Positions 23,106-32,044 are shown, counted from the stretch's first letter. The stretch is 64,000 nt of DNA from Alphaproteobacteria bacterium (GCA_024742485.1 JANSYK010000001.1:310001-374000); one strand, 5' to 3'. Notes: generated by a model not told the origin, from the sequence alone. A program made the numbers and translations.

Positions 23106-23708
23106 TCAAGCTCTGGCCACCCCCCGCGCGCCGTCGATTACCAGGCGGCTGGCGATCTGCGCGTAGTCATCCCGGCCGATCTTGCCGTCGGACCGGAACC
23201 ACATGTAGTGCCAGTTGAGCATGCCGAACAAAGACATGGTAATCGGTTTCAGAAGCCCCCTTTGATCACCGAGCGCCGGCTCGACAGCATGGATCGCATC
23301 GGCAAAAACGGCAACCAACCGGCGTTCCAGATTCTTGAGTTCCTCCTGCTGATCGGCAGGCAGGTATTTCATGGCATTGATCTGGACCTGATGCTGATGA
23401 TCGGCCGCGCGATAGGCATTGAGCAAAGCGGCAACCAGGCTCTGCAATCGCATCTCCGGCTCCAGCGTCCGGTTATCGGCACCTTCCACCCGGGCACACA
23501 AGTCGTTCAGATGGGTACCAATGACATCGAAAAGCAACGCGTCCTTGCTGCTATAGTAGTGGTAAAGAAGCGCTTTCGACACGCCACATGTCTCGGCCAG
23601 CTGTGACATGGACGCACGATCAAAACCTGTTTCTGCAAAGAGTCTCGCCGCCGAAAGCAGGATGGCATCCCGTTTCTCATCGTAGTCATTCGCCTTTGTT
23701 CTGGCCAC
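23106..23708 (-). CDS. paaR: TetR-family regulator, PaaR type
   Basis: A 200-residue TetR repressor: N-terminal helix-turn-helix at about residues 12-58 (EKRDAILLSAARLFAETGF, CGVSKALLYHYYSSKDALL) and a helical effector domain. Its position between paaK and paaX, and the start MARTKANDYDEKRDAIL, match the PaaR regulators that bind phenylacetyl-CoA in several proteobacteria. A 16-bp palindrome between paaG and paaN is a plausible binding site. Having both PaaR and PaaX in one cluster is less common than having one. The function is inferred from context and similarity. Confidence 0.85.
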   Translation of the reverse strand: MARTKANDYDEKRDAILLSAARLFAETGFDRASMSQLAETCGVSKALLYHYYSSKDALLFDVIGTHLNDLCARVEGADNRTLEPEMRLQSLVAALLNAYRAADHQHQVQINAMKYLPADQQEELKNLERRLVAVFADAIHAVEPALGDQRGLLKPITMSLFGMLNWHYMWFRSDGKIGRDDYAQIASRLVIDGARGVARA

Positions 23709-23744
23709 GCTCTGCCCTCTTTCCTGCGCCGTTTTGTTTGCCGC

Positions 23745-25109
23745 TCAGTCGGCGCGGCGGTGATCGATTACCCGGCGGGCCTTGCCCGCTGACCGTTCGA
23801 CACCACCCGGGTGGTTTACCTGAACCGTGGCGCTCACACCGATTGCACTTTTGACATGATGGGTCAGTTCGCCACGGCTTGCATCCCTGGCCTTGTCGGT
23901 TGCGGCATCCGCCAACGCCTCGACCTTGATCGTCATGCGGTCGAGGCGGCCCTCTCGCGACAATTCGATCTGGTAGTGCGGGGCAAGACCGGCACATTTC
24001 AGGATCAGTTCCTCGATCTGGGTCGGGAAGACATTGACACCGCGAATGATCATCATGTCGTCAGAGCGCCCGGTGACCTTTTCCATCCGCCGCATCGACC
24101 GTGCGGTCCCCGGCAGGAGCCGGGTGAGGTCGCGGGTTCGATAACGTATGATTGGAAAGGCCTCCTTGGTCAGGGAGGTGAAGACCAGTTCACCTTTCTG
24201 GCCATCCGGCAGAACCTCACCGGTGTCGGGATCAATGATCTCGGGATAGAAATGATCCTCCCAGATATGCAGTCCATCTTTCGTTTCCACACACTCATTG
24301 GCAACGCCTGGCCCGATGATCTCGGAAAGGCCGTAAATATCCACCGCATCCATGGCAAATGCACTTTCGATCTCTTCTCGCATCGAATTGGTCCACGGTT
24401 CGGCGCCGAATATGCCGACCTTGAGTGCCGTGCTGGCCGGATCAATGCCGACACGCCGAAATTCGTCGAGAACCGAGAGCATGTAGGACGGCGTGACCAT
24501 GATGATTTGCGGCTCGAAGTCGACAATCAGGTTGACCTGCCGTTCCGTCATACCGCCGGAAACCGGAACGACCGTACAGCCGAGTTTTTCCGCACCGTAG
24601 TGGGCGCCCAGACCGCCGGTGAACAATCCATAACCATAGGCCACATGAACCAGGTCCCCTGGCCGACCTCCGCTGGCATAGATGGACCGCGCGACGACCT
24701 GCGCCCACATATCGATATCGTTTTGCGTGTACCCGACCACGGTTGGTTTGCCCGTCGTGCCCGAAGATGCATGAAGCCGGGCCAGTTTTTGACGTGGTAC
24801 GGAAAACATGCCGAATGGGTAATTGTCTCTCAGGTCTGATTTGACCGTGAATGGAAACCTTGCCAGGTCCTCCAGCCCCGCCAGATCATCAGGATGGACG
24901 CCGTGCCGGTCAAAATGGGCTTTGTAGAAAGGAGAATTGTCATAGGCACGCTGTAGCGTCAGCCGCATACGGTCCAGCTGCAGCGCAGCGATCTCATCGC
25001 GTGATGCCGTCTCGATGGCATCCAGTCCGCCGCTTTTTTTGGAAGATATTGTCTTTGGCGCGTCGATAGCGCCGCCCGTCTTGTTTTGCATGACTATCCC
25101 TGCACTCAT
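23745..25109 (-). CDS. paaK: Phenylacetate-CoA ligase
   Basis: The 454-residue enzyme activates phenylacetate with ATP and CoA, the entry step of the pathway. AMP-binding motifs are present: LHASSGTTGKPTVVGYT, YGLSEIIGPGVANEC, YRTRDLTRLLPG and the C-terminal GRSDDMMIIRGVNVFPTQIE typical of PaaK. The protein has about 20 extra residues at the N terminus (Lys/Ser-rich); an ATG six codons in (25091) is an alternative start. It is between paaI (17 bp upstream) and paaR. Confidence 0.97.
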   Translation of the reverse strand: MSAGIVMQNKTGGAIDAPKTISSKKSGGLDAIETASRDEIAALQLDRMRLTLQRAYDNSPFYKAHFDRHGVHPDDLAGLEDLARFPFTVKSDLRDNYPFGMFSVPRQKLARLHASSGTTGKPTVVGYTQNDIDMWAQVVARSIYASGGRPGDLVHVAYGYGLFTGGLGAHYGAEKLGCTVVPVSGGMTERQVNLIVDFEPQIIMVTPSYMLSVLDEFRRVGIDPASTALKVGIFGAEPWTNSMREEIESAFAMDAVDIYGLSEIIGPGVANECVETKDGLHIWEDHFYPEIIDPDTGEVLPDGQKGELVFTSLTKEAFPIIRYRTRDLTRLLPGTARSMRRMEKVTGRSDDMMIIRGVNVFPTQIEELILKCAGLAPHYQIELSREGRLDRMTIKVEALADAATDKARDASRGELTHHVKSAIGVSATVQVNHPGGVERSAGKARRVIDHRRAD

Positions 25110-25126
25110 GGTTTCCCGTGATCGAT

Positions 25127-25582
25127 TTACACCGGCAGATGTGTGCCCTTGATCGTTCGTGAATGTCCGCGAAATTCCGCCACCACCTCACCGTCGGATC
25201 GGGTCACGCGAATATCGTACAGACCACCCCTGCCGACGCGATTGACCTCACGCGCTTCAGCCGTCAGCCGTTCTCCTGATTTGACCGGCGCGAGAAACGT
25301 GATCGAGCAATGCTGTGCCACCGTATTGTGGTTGTTGCCGTTGCAGGCAAAGGCGAATGCGCTGTCGGCCAGTGTAAAGATAAACCCGCCATGACAAATA
25401 TCATGCCCGTTGGTCATGTGGTCAGCGACGGTCATACTCATCCGGGCAAATCCGGCAGAAACCGTGTCCAGAACCATCCCCAGATGCCTGGACGCCTTGT
25501 CACGGCTCCACATAACCTCTGCAACCGCACGCGCCAATTCATCCGGCGTCAGTTGGCCCACGTCCTTTTCACCGGCACTCAT
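25127..25582 (-). CDS. paaI: Hydroxyphenylacetyl-CoA thioesterase PaaI
   Basis: The 151-residue hot-dog-fold thioesterase has the PaaI pattern MTVADHMTNGHDICHGGFIFTLADSAFAFACN with the catalytic Asn/His/Gly and Asp region. PaaI removes CoA from dead-end ring-hydroxylated or shunt products and so prevents CoA depletion. The ATG at 25582 follows GGAGGTGACCCC, a strong ribosome site formed partly by the paaG stop codon region; longer upstream reading is not supported. Confidence 0.96.
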   Translation of the reverse strand: MSAGEKDVGQLTPDELARAVAEVMWSRDKASRHLGMVLDTVSAGFARMSMTVADHMTNGHDICHGGFIFTLADSAFAFACNGNNHNTVAQHCSITFLAPVKSGERLTAEAREVNRVGRGGLYDIRVTRSDGEVVAEFRGHSRTIKGTHLPV

Positions 25583-25586
25583 GGGG

Positions 25587-26375
25587 TCACCTCCGCCCCG
25601 TATAGACGGGTGGACGTTTCTCCAGGAAGGCTTTGACACCCTCGGCATAGTCGGGGGTTTGCCCTGCCTGACGCTGGGTATCTCGTTCCAGGTCAAGCTG
25701 TTGGTCGAGTGTGTTTGATCCAGCCGCCTGAACCAGTGTTTTTGTCCATCCGAGCCCGAGGGTTGGGCCCTTTGCCAATCGGGCTGTCAGATCGCGCGCT
25801 GTCTCCATCAGATCGTCATCGTCGACCGCGCGCCAGATCAAACCCCAATTCTCTGCGGTTTCCGCCGGTACCGGCTCGCCAGTCATCATGATCGCCTTCG
25901 CCCGGGCTTCACCAACAAGGCGTGTGACCGTCCAGGTTCCGCCGCTGTCCGGAACAAGGCCGATCTTGCTGAAAACCTCGATAAACTTTGCCGATCGGGC
26001 AGCCAGCACGATATCGCAGGCCAGTGCGATATTCGCGCCGGCGCCCGCAGCCACACCGTTGACGGCGCAGACAATTGGTATCTCCATCGACCGCATTTTC
26101 CGAACCAGCGGATTGTACAACGTATCGATGGTCTCTCCGAGATCTGAGGGTCCATCCGAGGGATCCCGATCGCCAAGATCCTGGCCAGCGCAAAATCCGC
26201 GGCCAGCTCCCGTCAACAGGACAGCGCGACATTCCGGATCAGAATCAGCAGCTTGCAGCGCCGCCAGCAGGCTTTTGTTCTGCGTCATGTTGAATGCGTT
26301 CAGCTTGTCCGGCCGGTTCAGTGTGACGACGGCAAAGCCGTCGGCCTGTTCCACCAGTACAGATCCGTCTTCCAT
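25587..26375 (-). CDS. paaG: 1,2-epoxyphenylacetyl-CoA isomerase
   Basis: The 262-residue crotonase-family enzyme converts the epoxide to oxepin-CoA and later moves double bonds. It shows the crotonase fold motifs LNRPDKLNAFNMTQNKSLL, LTGAGRGFCAGQDLGDRD, and VCAVNGVAAGAGANIALACD, with the Asp-rich region typical of PaaG. The ATG at 26375 follows GGGAGG; 19 upstream codons were excluded. It is the first gene of the paaGIK-paaR-paaX operon and is divergent from paaN. Confidence 0.96.
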   Translation of the reverse strand: MEDGSVLVEQADGFAVVTLNRPDKLNAFNMTQNKSLLAALQAADSDPECRAVLLTGAGRGFCAGQDLGDRDPSDGPSDLGETIDTLYNPLVRKMRSMEIPIVCAVNGVAAGAGANIALACDIVLAARSAKFIEVFSKIGLVPDSGGTWTVTRLVGEARAKAIMMTGEPVPAETAENWGLIWRAVDDDDLMETARDLTARLAKGPTLGLGWTKTLVQAAGSNTLDQQLDLERDTQRQAGQTPDYAEGVKAFLEKRPPVYTGRR

Positions 26376-26415
26376 GCGGGGCCTCCCTCGAACCGCGAAC
26401 AAAATGCAGGTCTCT

Positions 26416-26450
26416 GAATATATATGTTGCATAGACCGACCGGTTGGTCA
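26416..26450. promoter_or_regulatory. Operator and promoter region between paaG and paaN
   Basis: GACCGACCGGTTGGTC (26434-26449) is a near-perfect 16-bp palindrome of the kind bound by TetR regulators, so PaaR is the natural candidate. On the minus strand it overlaps a TTGACC -35-like hexamer, and downstream of it is the 13-mer GAATATATATGTT (26416-26428 as read on plus), identical to one upstream of paaA. Confidence 0.6.
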
Positions 26451-26463
26451 ATTATTGCGTTAA

Positions 26464-26505
26464 CCCGATGATCGGTGCCCGATGATCAGTGCCCGATGAT
26501 CAGTG
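26464..26505. repeat. Three tandem copies of a 14-bp unit upstream of paaN
   Basis: The unit CCCGATGATCRGTG occurs three times head to tail; copy 1 has G and copies 2 and 3 have A at the variable position. It ends 23 bp before the paaN start codon. It may be slippage-prone or a stacked protein-binding site. Confidence 0.85.
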
Positions 26506-26528
26506 AATGAAAAATCCCGGAGGCAAAG

Positions 26529-28196
26529 ATGAGCGATTTCTTTCAGGCACACCAAAAAACACTGGATGAGGCGGTTGCGGCCAGCAGAACACGCGATTTC
26601 TGGACTCCCTATCCCGAGATCGCCAGCGGGAAAATCTATGGCGAGACGGCCAAGGAGGATGGCGCATCGGCATTCCAAGCCCGCCTCGATTGCGCATTTT
26701 CCCTGCCGGATCACCCAGCCGATGGACCGCCGGTCGGCGCAGAGACCTCTCCCTATGGAGGCGATTTGGGCATCAAATACCCGTCCGCTTCTGTCGCATC
26801 ATTGATCGATGCTGCAAAAACCGCCGGTATCGGGTGGGCCGCGGCATCCATTGAGACCCGTGTCGGCATCTGTCTCGAAATTCTCCACCGTTTGAACAAA
26901 AACAGCTTTGAGATGGCTCACGCGGTGTCCCAGACCACCGGACAGGCCTTCATGATGGCTTTCCAGGCCGGTGGCCCCCACGCTCAGGACCGGGGGCTGG
27001 AGGCCGTGGCCTATGCCTATGCGGAAATGACACGGACACCGCACACCGCGACCTGGACCAAACCACAGGGCAAGCATGACCCGCTTGTCATGGAAAAGAC
27101 TTACCGTGTGGTTCCGCGTGGCGTCGCTCTGACCATCGGATGCGCGACTTTCCCCACCTGGAACGGCTATCCGGGTTTGTTTGCCAGTCTGGCGACCGGC
27201 AATCCGGTGATTGTCAAACCGCACCCGGGCGCCATTCTCCCCTTGGCGATAACGGTCGAGATCGGGCGGAATGTGCTCAAGGAAGCCGGATTTGATCCAA
27301 ACGTCCTGCTGTTGGCGGCAGATGAGCCCGGAGCCGAAATCACCAAGCAGCTGGTGACGCATCCGGACGTGAAAATCGTTGATTTCACCGGCTCCAATGC
27401 CTTCGGCACATGGGTTCGTGAAAACGCCGGGTCCGGAACAAAGGTCTATACTGAAGAGGCCGGCGTGAACTCGATCGTCATTGCGTCCACTGACAATTTC
27501 AAGGGCATGTGTTCCAACATCGCATTTTCATTGTCTCTCTACAGTGGCCAGATGTGCACGGCTCCACAGAACATCTATGTGCCGAAAGGCGGGATCGACA
27601 CCGATGACGGCCACAAGAGCTTTGACGAGGTGGCCGAGGCCATCAAGGTGGCTGTCGACAAACTGCTTGGTGATCCCGACCGGGCTGCCGGTATTTGCGG
27701 CGCCATATCCAATGATGCGGTGAGCGAACGCGTCAAGGCGGCGGAAAGTCTCGGTACGGTCCTGCGACAGTCAGAAACGATCACATCACTTCCGAATGCC
27801 CGCACGGCAACGCCCATGATCCTCAAGGTCGGCGAGTCGCAAAGCAAAGCCCATCGTGAGGAACGGTTTGGTCCGATCAGTTTCATCATCGCAACCGACG
27901 ATGTCGCTCAGGCGATCGACAGCGCCTCCGCGCTGGCCGCCGAAAAGGGAGCCATTACGGCTGCAATTTATGCAACCGATGATCAAACGATTGACGCCGC
28001 CGCCGATGCATTTTCCGCAGCCGGTGTTGGCCTCTCCTGCAACCTGACCGGTGGCATCTTCGTCAACCAGAACGCTGCTTTCAGCGATTTTCATGTGTCC
28101 GGCGGCAACCCGGCCGGCAATGCGTGTCTCACTGACACCGCTTTCGTGGCAAACCGCTTCACGGTGGCAGCGATCAGGCGGCACAAGGCTGCCTGA
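26529..28196 (+). CDS. paaN: Phenylacetate degradation aldehyde dehydrogenase PaaN
   Basis: The 555-residue protein belongs to the aldehyde dehydrogenase superfamily branch named PaaN. Typical motifs are FPTWNGYPGLFASLATGNPVIVKPHP, the DFTGSNAFG stretch, and the catalytic cysteine in LYSGQMCTAPQN. It lacks the C-terminal MaoC-like hydratase domain of PaaZ, so it could oxidise the ring-opened semialdehyde but would need a separate hydrolase for oxepin-CoA opening. CGGAGG lies 8 bp before the ATG. It is transcribed away from paaG. Confidence 0.94.
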   Translation: MSDFFQAHQKTLDEAVAASRTRDFWTPYPEIASGKIYGETAKEDGASAFQARLDCAFSLPDHPADGPPVGAETSPYGGDLGIKYPSASVASLIDAAKTAGIGWAAASIETRVGICLEILHRLNKNSFEMAHAVSQTTGQAFMMAFQAGGPHAQDRGLEAVAYAYAEMTRTPHTATWTKPQGKHDPLVMEKTYRVVPRGVALTIGCATFPTWNGYPGLFASLATGNPVIVKPHPGAILPLAITVEIGRNVLKEAGFDPNVLLLAADEPGAEITKQLVTHPDVKIVDFTGSNAFGTWVRENAGSGTKVYTEEAGVNSIVIASTDNFKGMCSNIAFSLSLYSGQMCTAPQNIYVPKGGIDTDDGHKSFDEVAEAIKVAVDKLLGDPDRAAGICGAISNDAVSERVKAAESLGTVLRQSETITSLPNARTATPMILKVGESQSKAHREERFGPISFIIATDDVAQAIDSASALAAEKGAITAAIYATDDQTIDAAADAFSAAGVGLSCNLTGGIFVNQNAAFSDFHVSGGNPAGNACLTDTAFVANRFTVAAIRRHKAA

Positions 28197-28214
28197 GTTC
28201 AGGTGACGCCCGGT

Positions 28215-28231
28215 CGATCGGTCACCGATCG
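28215..28231. repeat. Palindrome between convergent paaN and FAD-oxidase genes
   Basis: CGATCGGT-C-ACCGATCG is a perfect 8-bp inverted repeat around one base, covering the stop codon of the FAD oxidase. The loop is too short for a usual terminator hairpin, so it could be a protein site or incidental. Confidence 0.35.
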
Positions 28232-29640
28232 TCCGGATGAAGGATGGCGCCGGGATTCATCGCATTGTCAGGATCGATCGCCGATTTCAACATGCCCATC
28301 AGAGCCCTTTCCGACGGCTCGGCAGCGTTCAGGAAACTGTCGCGTTTGAGCCGGCCAACACCATGTTCCGCGGCGATGGTGCCATCCAGCTTCAACGCCT
28401 CAGCTTCGATCACCTTGCTGAGATCTTTTCGGTGTGACCTGAATTGTGCTGCGTCCATACCGTCGGGACGCACAACATTGAAATGGATGTTTCCGTCGCC
28501 CAGATGCCCGAACGCCGCATTGTGCACCCCGGGCAGGCTGGCCGTCAGTGCGGCATCGGTATTGGCGATGAAATCCGGAACATTCGAAACCGGAACCGCC
28601 GTATCGCTCTTCAGGCTTGAGCGGTCCTCGATGAAATAGGTCGCGACGGATTCGCGCAGGAACCAGAATGCATTGCGTTGCGTTTCGGATTGCGCCACCA
28701 CGGCATCGACCACACAGCCTCGTTCCATCCCTGCCGCCAGCCCGGCTTCAAGGGCATCTTTCAGGTTGGCATCGCGCATCGGCGTCTCTACCTCGATCAG
28801 CACGCTCCACGGATGCGTGGAGCCGAGGGGATAGCGCGCGTTCTCGATTTTCAAGGCGAATGAAACCGTTTTATCCGACAACAGTTCGAAGGCTGCGATT
28901 GTTTCCCCCACATGGGTTTCCAGATCGCGCAGCAAGGTCAGAGCTGCCTCTGGACTTGGAACGGCAACCATCGCCGTGGCGCGACTGTGGGGATAAGGTC
29001 GGAGTTTCAGCACCACGCCCGTGACCACACCCAATGTGCCTTCAGCACCGATAAACAACTGTTTGAGATCATATCCGGCAGTGTTCTTGCGCAGTCGGCG
29101 AAGACCGTTCCAAATCGTGCCGTCCGGCAGGACGACCTCCAGGCCGAGAACCTGATCACGCGCCGTTCCATACCGCACGGCATTGTTGCCACCGCAATTG
29201 GTTGACACGTTGCCGCCGATCAGGCTGGACCCCTGCGCTCCGTGACTGAGCGGAAAATACCGCCCTGCCCGCTCGGCAGCAGCCTGGACATCCGCCAGCA
29301 CCACGCCGGCATCGACCGTGATGGTGTTGTCCATCGGATCGACATTGCGAATAGCCTTCATCCGATCAAGCGATAGGATCGCCGCATCCCTGGACCCCAC
29401 AGGCACAGCAGCACCGCACAATCCGGTCAGCCCGCCCTGCGGCACGATGGCGAGGTTGTTTTGCCGGCACCAGCGAACGGCCGAAGACACCTCCGATGTG
29501 GACGCCGGACGCAGAACTGCCATCGGCACCGAGCCGGACGTATCCATCAGATCATGGACATAGCGATCCATCTCGGATGATGCCGCGACAACCGCCTTGG
29601 CACCGATTTTCGCTTCTAGTGACGTCAGATCAACAGCCAT
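28222..29640 (-). CDS. FAD-linked 2-hydroxyacid dehydrogenase (GlcD / D-lactate dehydrogenase family)
   Basis: The 472-residue protein has an N-terminal FAD-binding PCMH domain (IVPQGGLTGLCGAAVP, HGAQGSSLIGGNVSTNCGGNN, FIGAEGTLGVVTGVVLKL) and a C-terminal FAD-oxidase domain (HLGDGNIHFNVVRP, AAEHGVGRLKR). This family oxidises D-2-hydroxy acids such as lactate, glycolate or 2-hydroxyglutarate. It is last in a minus-strand operon with a COG2984-type ABC transporter and an AhpD-like protein, so the true substrate is probably what that transporter brings in or a derivative. No iron-sulfur partner gene is present. Confidence 0.88.
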   Translation of the reverse strand: MAVDLTSLEAKIGAKAVVAASSEMDRYVHDLMDTSGSVPMAVLRPASTSEVSSAVRWCRQNNLAIVPQGGLTGLCGAAVPVGSRDAAILSLDRMKAIRNVDPMDNTITVDAGVVLADVQAAAERAGRYFPLSHGAQGSSLIGGNVSTNCGGNNAVRYGTARDQVLGLEVVLPDGTIWNGLRRLRKNTAGYDLKQLFIGAEGTLGVVTGVVLKLRPYPHSRATAMVAVPSPEAALTLLRDLETHVGETIAAFELLSDKTVSFALKIENARYPLGSTHPWSVLIEVETPMRDANLKDALEAGLAAGMERGCVVDAVVAQSETQRNAFWFLRESVATYFIEDRSSLKSDTAVPVSNVPDFIANTDAALTASLPGVHNAAFGHLGDGNIHFNVVRPDGMDAAQFRSHRKDLSKVIEAEALKLDGTIAAEHGVGRLKRDSFLNAAEPSERALMGMLKSAIDPDNAMNPGAILHPDDR

Positions 29641-29687
29641 CGAACTGTTCCTTTCCGATGGAATCCGGTTCGCTCATGCCACGTGTC

Positions 29688-30296
29688 CTAGGTATGGTTC
29701 CAATTGTCCGGATCATCCGACTGGTTCGGTGACAGCCCCAATATGTCACCCTCCGTCGAACACCCCAATCCCAGCACCGTGCGATTGGCATAGCTGAAAT
29801 AGGCTGAAACCTGATTGATCTCAAGGATTTCGCCGTCCGAATAGCCTGCATTACGCAGTTGAATCACGATGTCCTCGGTCATGGCGCCGGGATCGACCGT
29901 CAGTTGTTCGGCATAAACCATGGCAAGCTTTTGTTTCTCGTCAAGAGGAGCCGAAGCGATATCGCGCCGGTCGATCGCGGATCGGATACCGTTGGCCTTT
30001 TCATCATCGGCCAGCAAGCGTCTGAGACCTTCAAAATGATGCTGAACGCAATAGTCGCACCGGTTCAGCGACGAAACCCAGACACCGAGCGTTTCCAGGA
30101 ACCACTTGGGAACCGTGTTACCGGTGTGATGAAGGACATATTTGTAGAGCGCCATGTGCCCTTCCATGCTGTGCGGGCGCAGCGAGTGCATCATCATGAT
30201 GTTGTCGACATTGTTGTCACGGCCTTTGACACGGTCATAAAGCATTTTGAGTTTGCCGTTCGCATCCTCATAGGCGACGGTCTCTATCCACGGCAT
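29688..30296 (-). CDS. AhpD-like (carboxymuconolactone decarboxylase family) peroxidase-related protein
   Basis: A 202-residue helical protein with the redox-active pair in NRCDYCVQHHFEGL at about residues 82-95, the CxxC-x2-H signature of the AhpD/CMD superfamily. Members of the peroxidase-related subfamily reduce peroxides or serve in poorly known catabolic steps. It lies 47 bp upstream of the FAD oxidase and 54 bp downstream of the ABC ATPase. It may scavenge hydrogen peroxide if the FAD enzyme acts as an oxidase; that is an inference from adjacency. Confidence 0.85.
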   Translation of the reverse strand: MPWIETVAYEDANGKLKMLYDRVKGRDNNVDNIMMMHSLRPHSMEGHMALYKYVLHHTGNTVPKWFLETLGVWVSSLNRCDYCVQHHFEGLRRLLADDEKANGIRSAIDRRDIASAPLDEKQKLAMVYAEQLTVDPGAMTEDIVIQLRNAGYSDGEILEINQVSAYFSYANRTVLGLGCSTEGDILGLSPNQSDDPDNWNHT

Positions 30297-30350
30297 GGTT
30301 CGGTCTCCTGTTAGAGTCTTGATATTCTGAGCATTTGGATCGTCGGATCT

Positions 30351-31145
30351 TCAGCCGAGAAGAAGAGAATCGTCTGCCAACTCTTCGCCCTGCTCCCGCT
30401 TGAACAGTTCGAGCAAATCGCCGACTTCCATCTTGTCTCTTTCGGCACCGTCGGCATCGAAAACGATCCGTCCCCGATGAAACATCAAGGTGCGCTCGCC
30501 GGTATGAAGCGCCTGCGCCATTGAATGGGTCACCATGACGGCAGTCAGTTTCAACTCGCCGACAATCTGTTTTGTCAGGTCGAGAACGAACTCGGCGGTC
30601 TTGGGATCCAGTGCGGCCGTGTGTTCGTCAAGCAGCAGCACTTTCGTATCACCGGTGGCCGCCATCAGCAGACTGACGGCCTGCCTTTGACCGCCTGACA
30701 GGAGCCCGACCCGGTCGTCCAGCCGGTTCTCCAGTCCAAGCCCAAGAACCTTGAGCCTTTCGGCTGCCTCGTCACGCATATTGGGTCCCACAGCGAAGCG
30801 AAAACCGCGCGGTCTGGTGCGGCCGTGTGCCAGGGCAAAGTTTTCCAGGATCGTCAGATCCTCGCAGGTTCCCATCTTGGGGTCCTGGAAAACACGCGAG
30901 AGCATCTTCGAGCGTTTGTAGACCGGCCAGGCCGTCACATCCTCGTCATCCACCTTCACGAACCCCCGCTCCACCTTGGTCAGACCGGCAATAACGTTCA
31001 GGCAGGTCGACTTTCCGGCGCCATTGGAGCCGATAATGGTCAGGAACTGGCCTTCTGGAACGTCCAGATTGACACCGCGAAGGGCGCGGGTTTCAAGCGG
31101 CGTCCCCTTGTTGAAGGTGACATCGATGTCGGAAATGCTGATCAT
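30351..31145 (-). CDS. ABC transporter ATP-binding protein (COG1101 type)
   Basis: The 264-residue ATPase has Walker A (IGSNGAGKST), the signature LLSGGQRQAVSLLMAA, Walker B (KVLLLDEHTAALDP) and the H-loop in VMVTHSMAQAL. It overlaps the permease gene by 4 bp, and with the substrate-binding protein forms an uptake system of the kind sometimes called TrpXYZ-like. The substrate is not identified; relatives are annotated for aromatic amino acids or unknown compounds. Confidence 0.93.
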   Translation of the reverse strand: MISISDIDVTFNKGTPLETRALRGVNLDVPEGQFLTIIGSNGAGKSTCLNVIAGLTKVERGFVKVDDEDVTAWPVYKRSKMLSRVFQDPKMGTCEDLTILENFALAHGRTRPRGFRFAVGPNMRDEAAERLKVLGLGLENRLDDRVGLLSGGQRQAVSLLMAATGDTKVLLLDEHTAALDPKTAEFVLDLTKQIVGELKLTAVMVTHSMAQALHTGERTLMFHRGRIVFDADGAERDKMEVGDLLELFKREQGEELADDSLLLG

Positions 31146-32044
31146 TTGCCTGCCCCCTTCCTGAATATCTGAAAAATCGATCCGGTCTGCTGCAGGATCA
31201 AGGCTATGGCCACGAGAACAGCGGTCACCAATTGCACATCCGATGCCTGGAAACCCATGAAATCCGCGTTCAGCGCAACCGCGACGGCCAGCCGGTAAAG
31301 CACTGCTCCGACAAGGCAGGCAAAGGTGGCCAGGACAATCGTCCTGGAGGGCAGAATTGACATGCCGACGATGACCGATGCCAACCCGACGATGATCACG
31401 CCGATCCCCATATAGGCATCTGCCGCACCGAAGATTTGTGCGAAGAGTGCACCGGCAATGGCAGTCAGGGCGTTGGCGGTACCGACACCATAGAGCTTCA
31501 TCTTGCCCACATTGACTCCGTTGGCCTCAGCCATGGCCGGATTGGCGCCAGCCGCGCGCATGGAGATACCCCAGCCGGTCGCCAGAAAGGCGTCCAGCGC
31601 GAGTTTGATGAGCAACACGATCACGCCGAGAAAGATCGGGTTGATGATGTATCCGGGAATTCCGAAGCCTTCGAGCGCCGTGAAAACGGAATCCACCTGG
31701 AGAAGCGGTTTGTTCGGTCCGCTCATGATCCGCAGATTGACCGAATAGAGCGATATCGCCAGCAAAATACCGGCAAGGATGTGGAGGATATTGAACCGGA
31801 CATTCAGGAAAGCTGTCAGGTAACCGGCGCAGAATCCGGCCAGACCAGCCGCACCGGTCGACAGCCAGGGATTCCAGCCGGCATTGACCATCAAGGTCGC
31901 CGCCACGGCGGCGCCAAGTGGAAAACTGCCCTCAACGGTCAGGTCCGGGAAATCCAGTATTTGAAATGTCAGATAGGCGCCGAGGGCAACAATGCCAAAA
32001 ATGAACCCGGTCTCCAGCGTACCGAGAATTTCGTAAAGCGACAT
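31142..32044 (-). CDS. ABC transporter permease (COG4120 type)
   Basis: The 300-residue membrane protein has about eight hydrophobic segments and belongs to the branched-chain-permease-like superfamily (GISMRAAGANPAMAEANGVNVGKMKLYGV is the cytoplasmic loop that contacts the ATPase). Its length and partner genes fit the COG2984/COG4120/COG1101 transporter set. It is 108 bp downstream of the binding-protein gene and overlaps the ATPase gene. Confidence 0.93.
   Translation of the reverse strand: MSLYEILGTLETGFIFGIVALGAYLTFQILDFPDLTVEGSFPLGAAVAATLMVNAGWNPWLSTGAAGLAGFCAGYLTAFLNVRFNILHILAGILLAISLYSVNLRIMSGPNKPLLQVDSVFTALEGFGIPGYIINPIFLGVIVLLIKLALDAFLATGWGISMRAAGANPAMAEANGVNVGKMKLYGVGTANALTAIAGALFAQIFGAADAYMGIGVIIVGLASVIVGMSILPSRTIVLATFACLVGAVLYRLAVAVALNADFMGFQASDVQLVTAVLVAIALILQQTGSIFQIFRKGAGK

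Noticed and set aside
28215-28231. CGATCGGT-C-ACCGATCG as a second PaaR site
   Set aside because: The core ACCGATCGGT resembles but does not match ACCGACCGGT, and it lies between convergent genes over a stop codon, not in a promoter.
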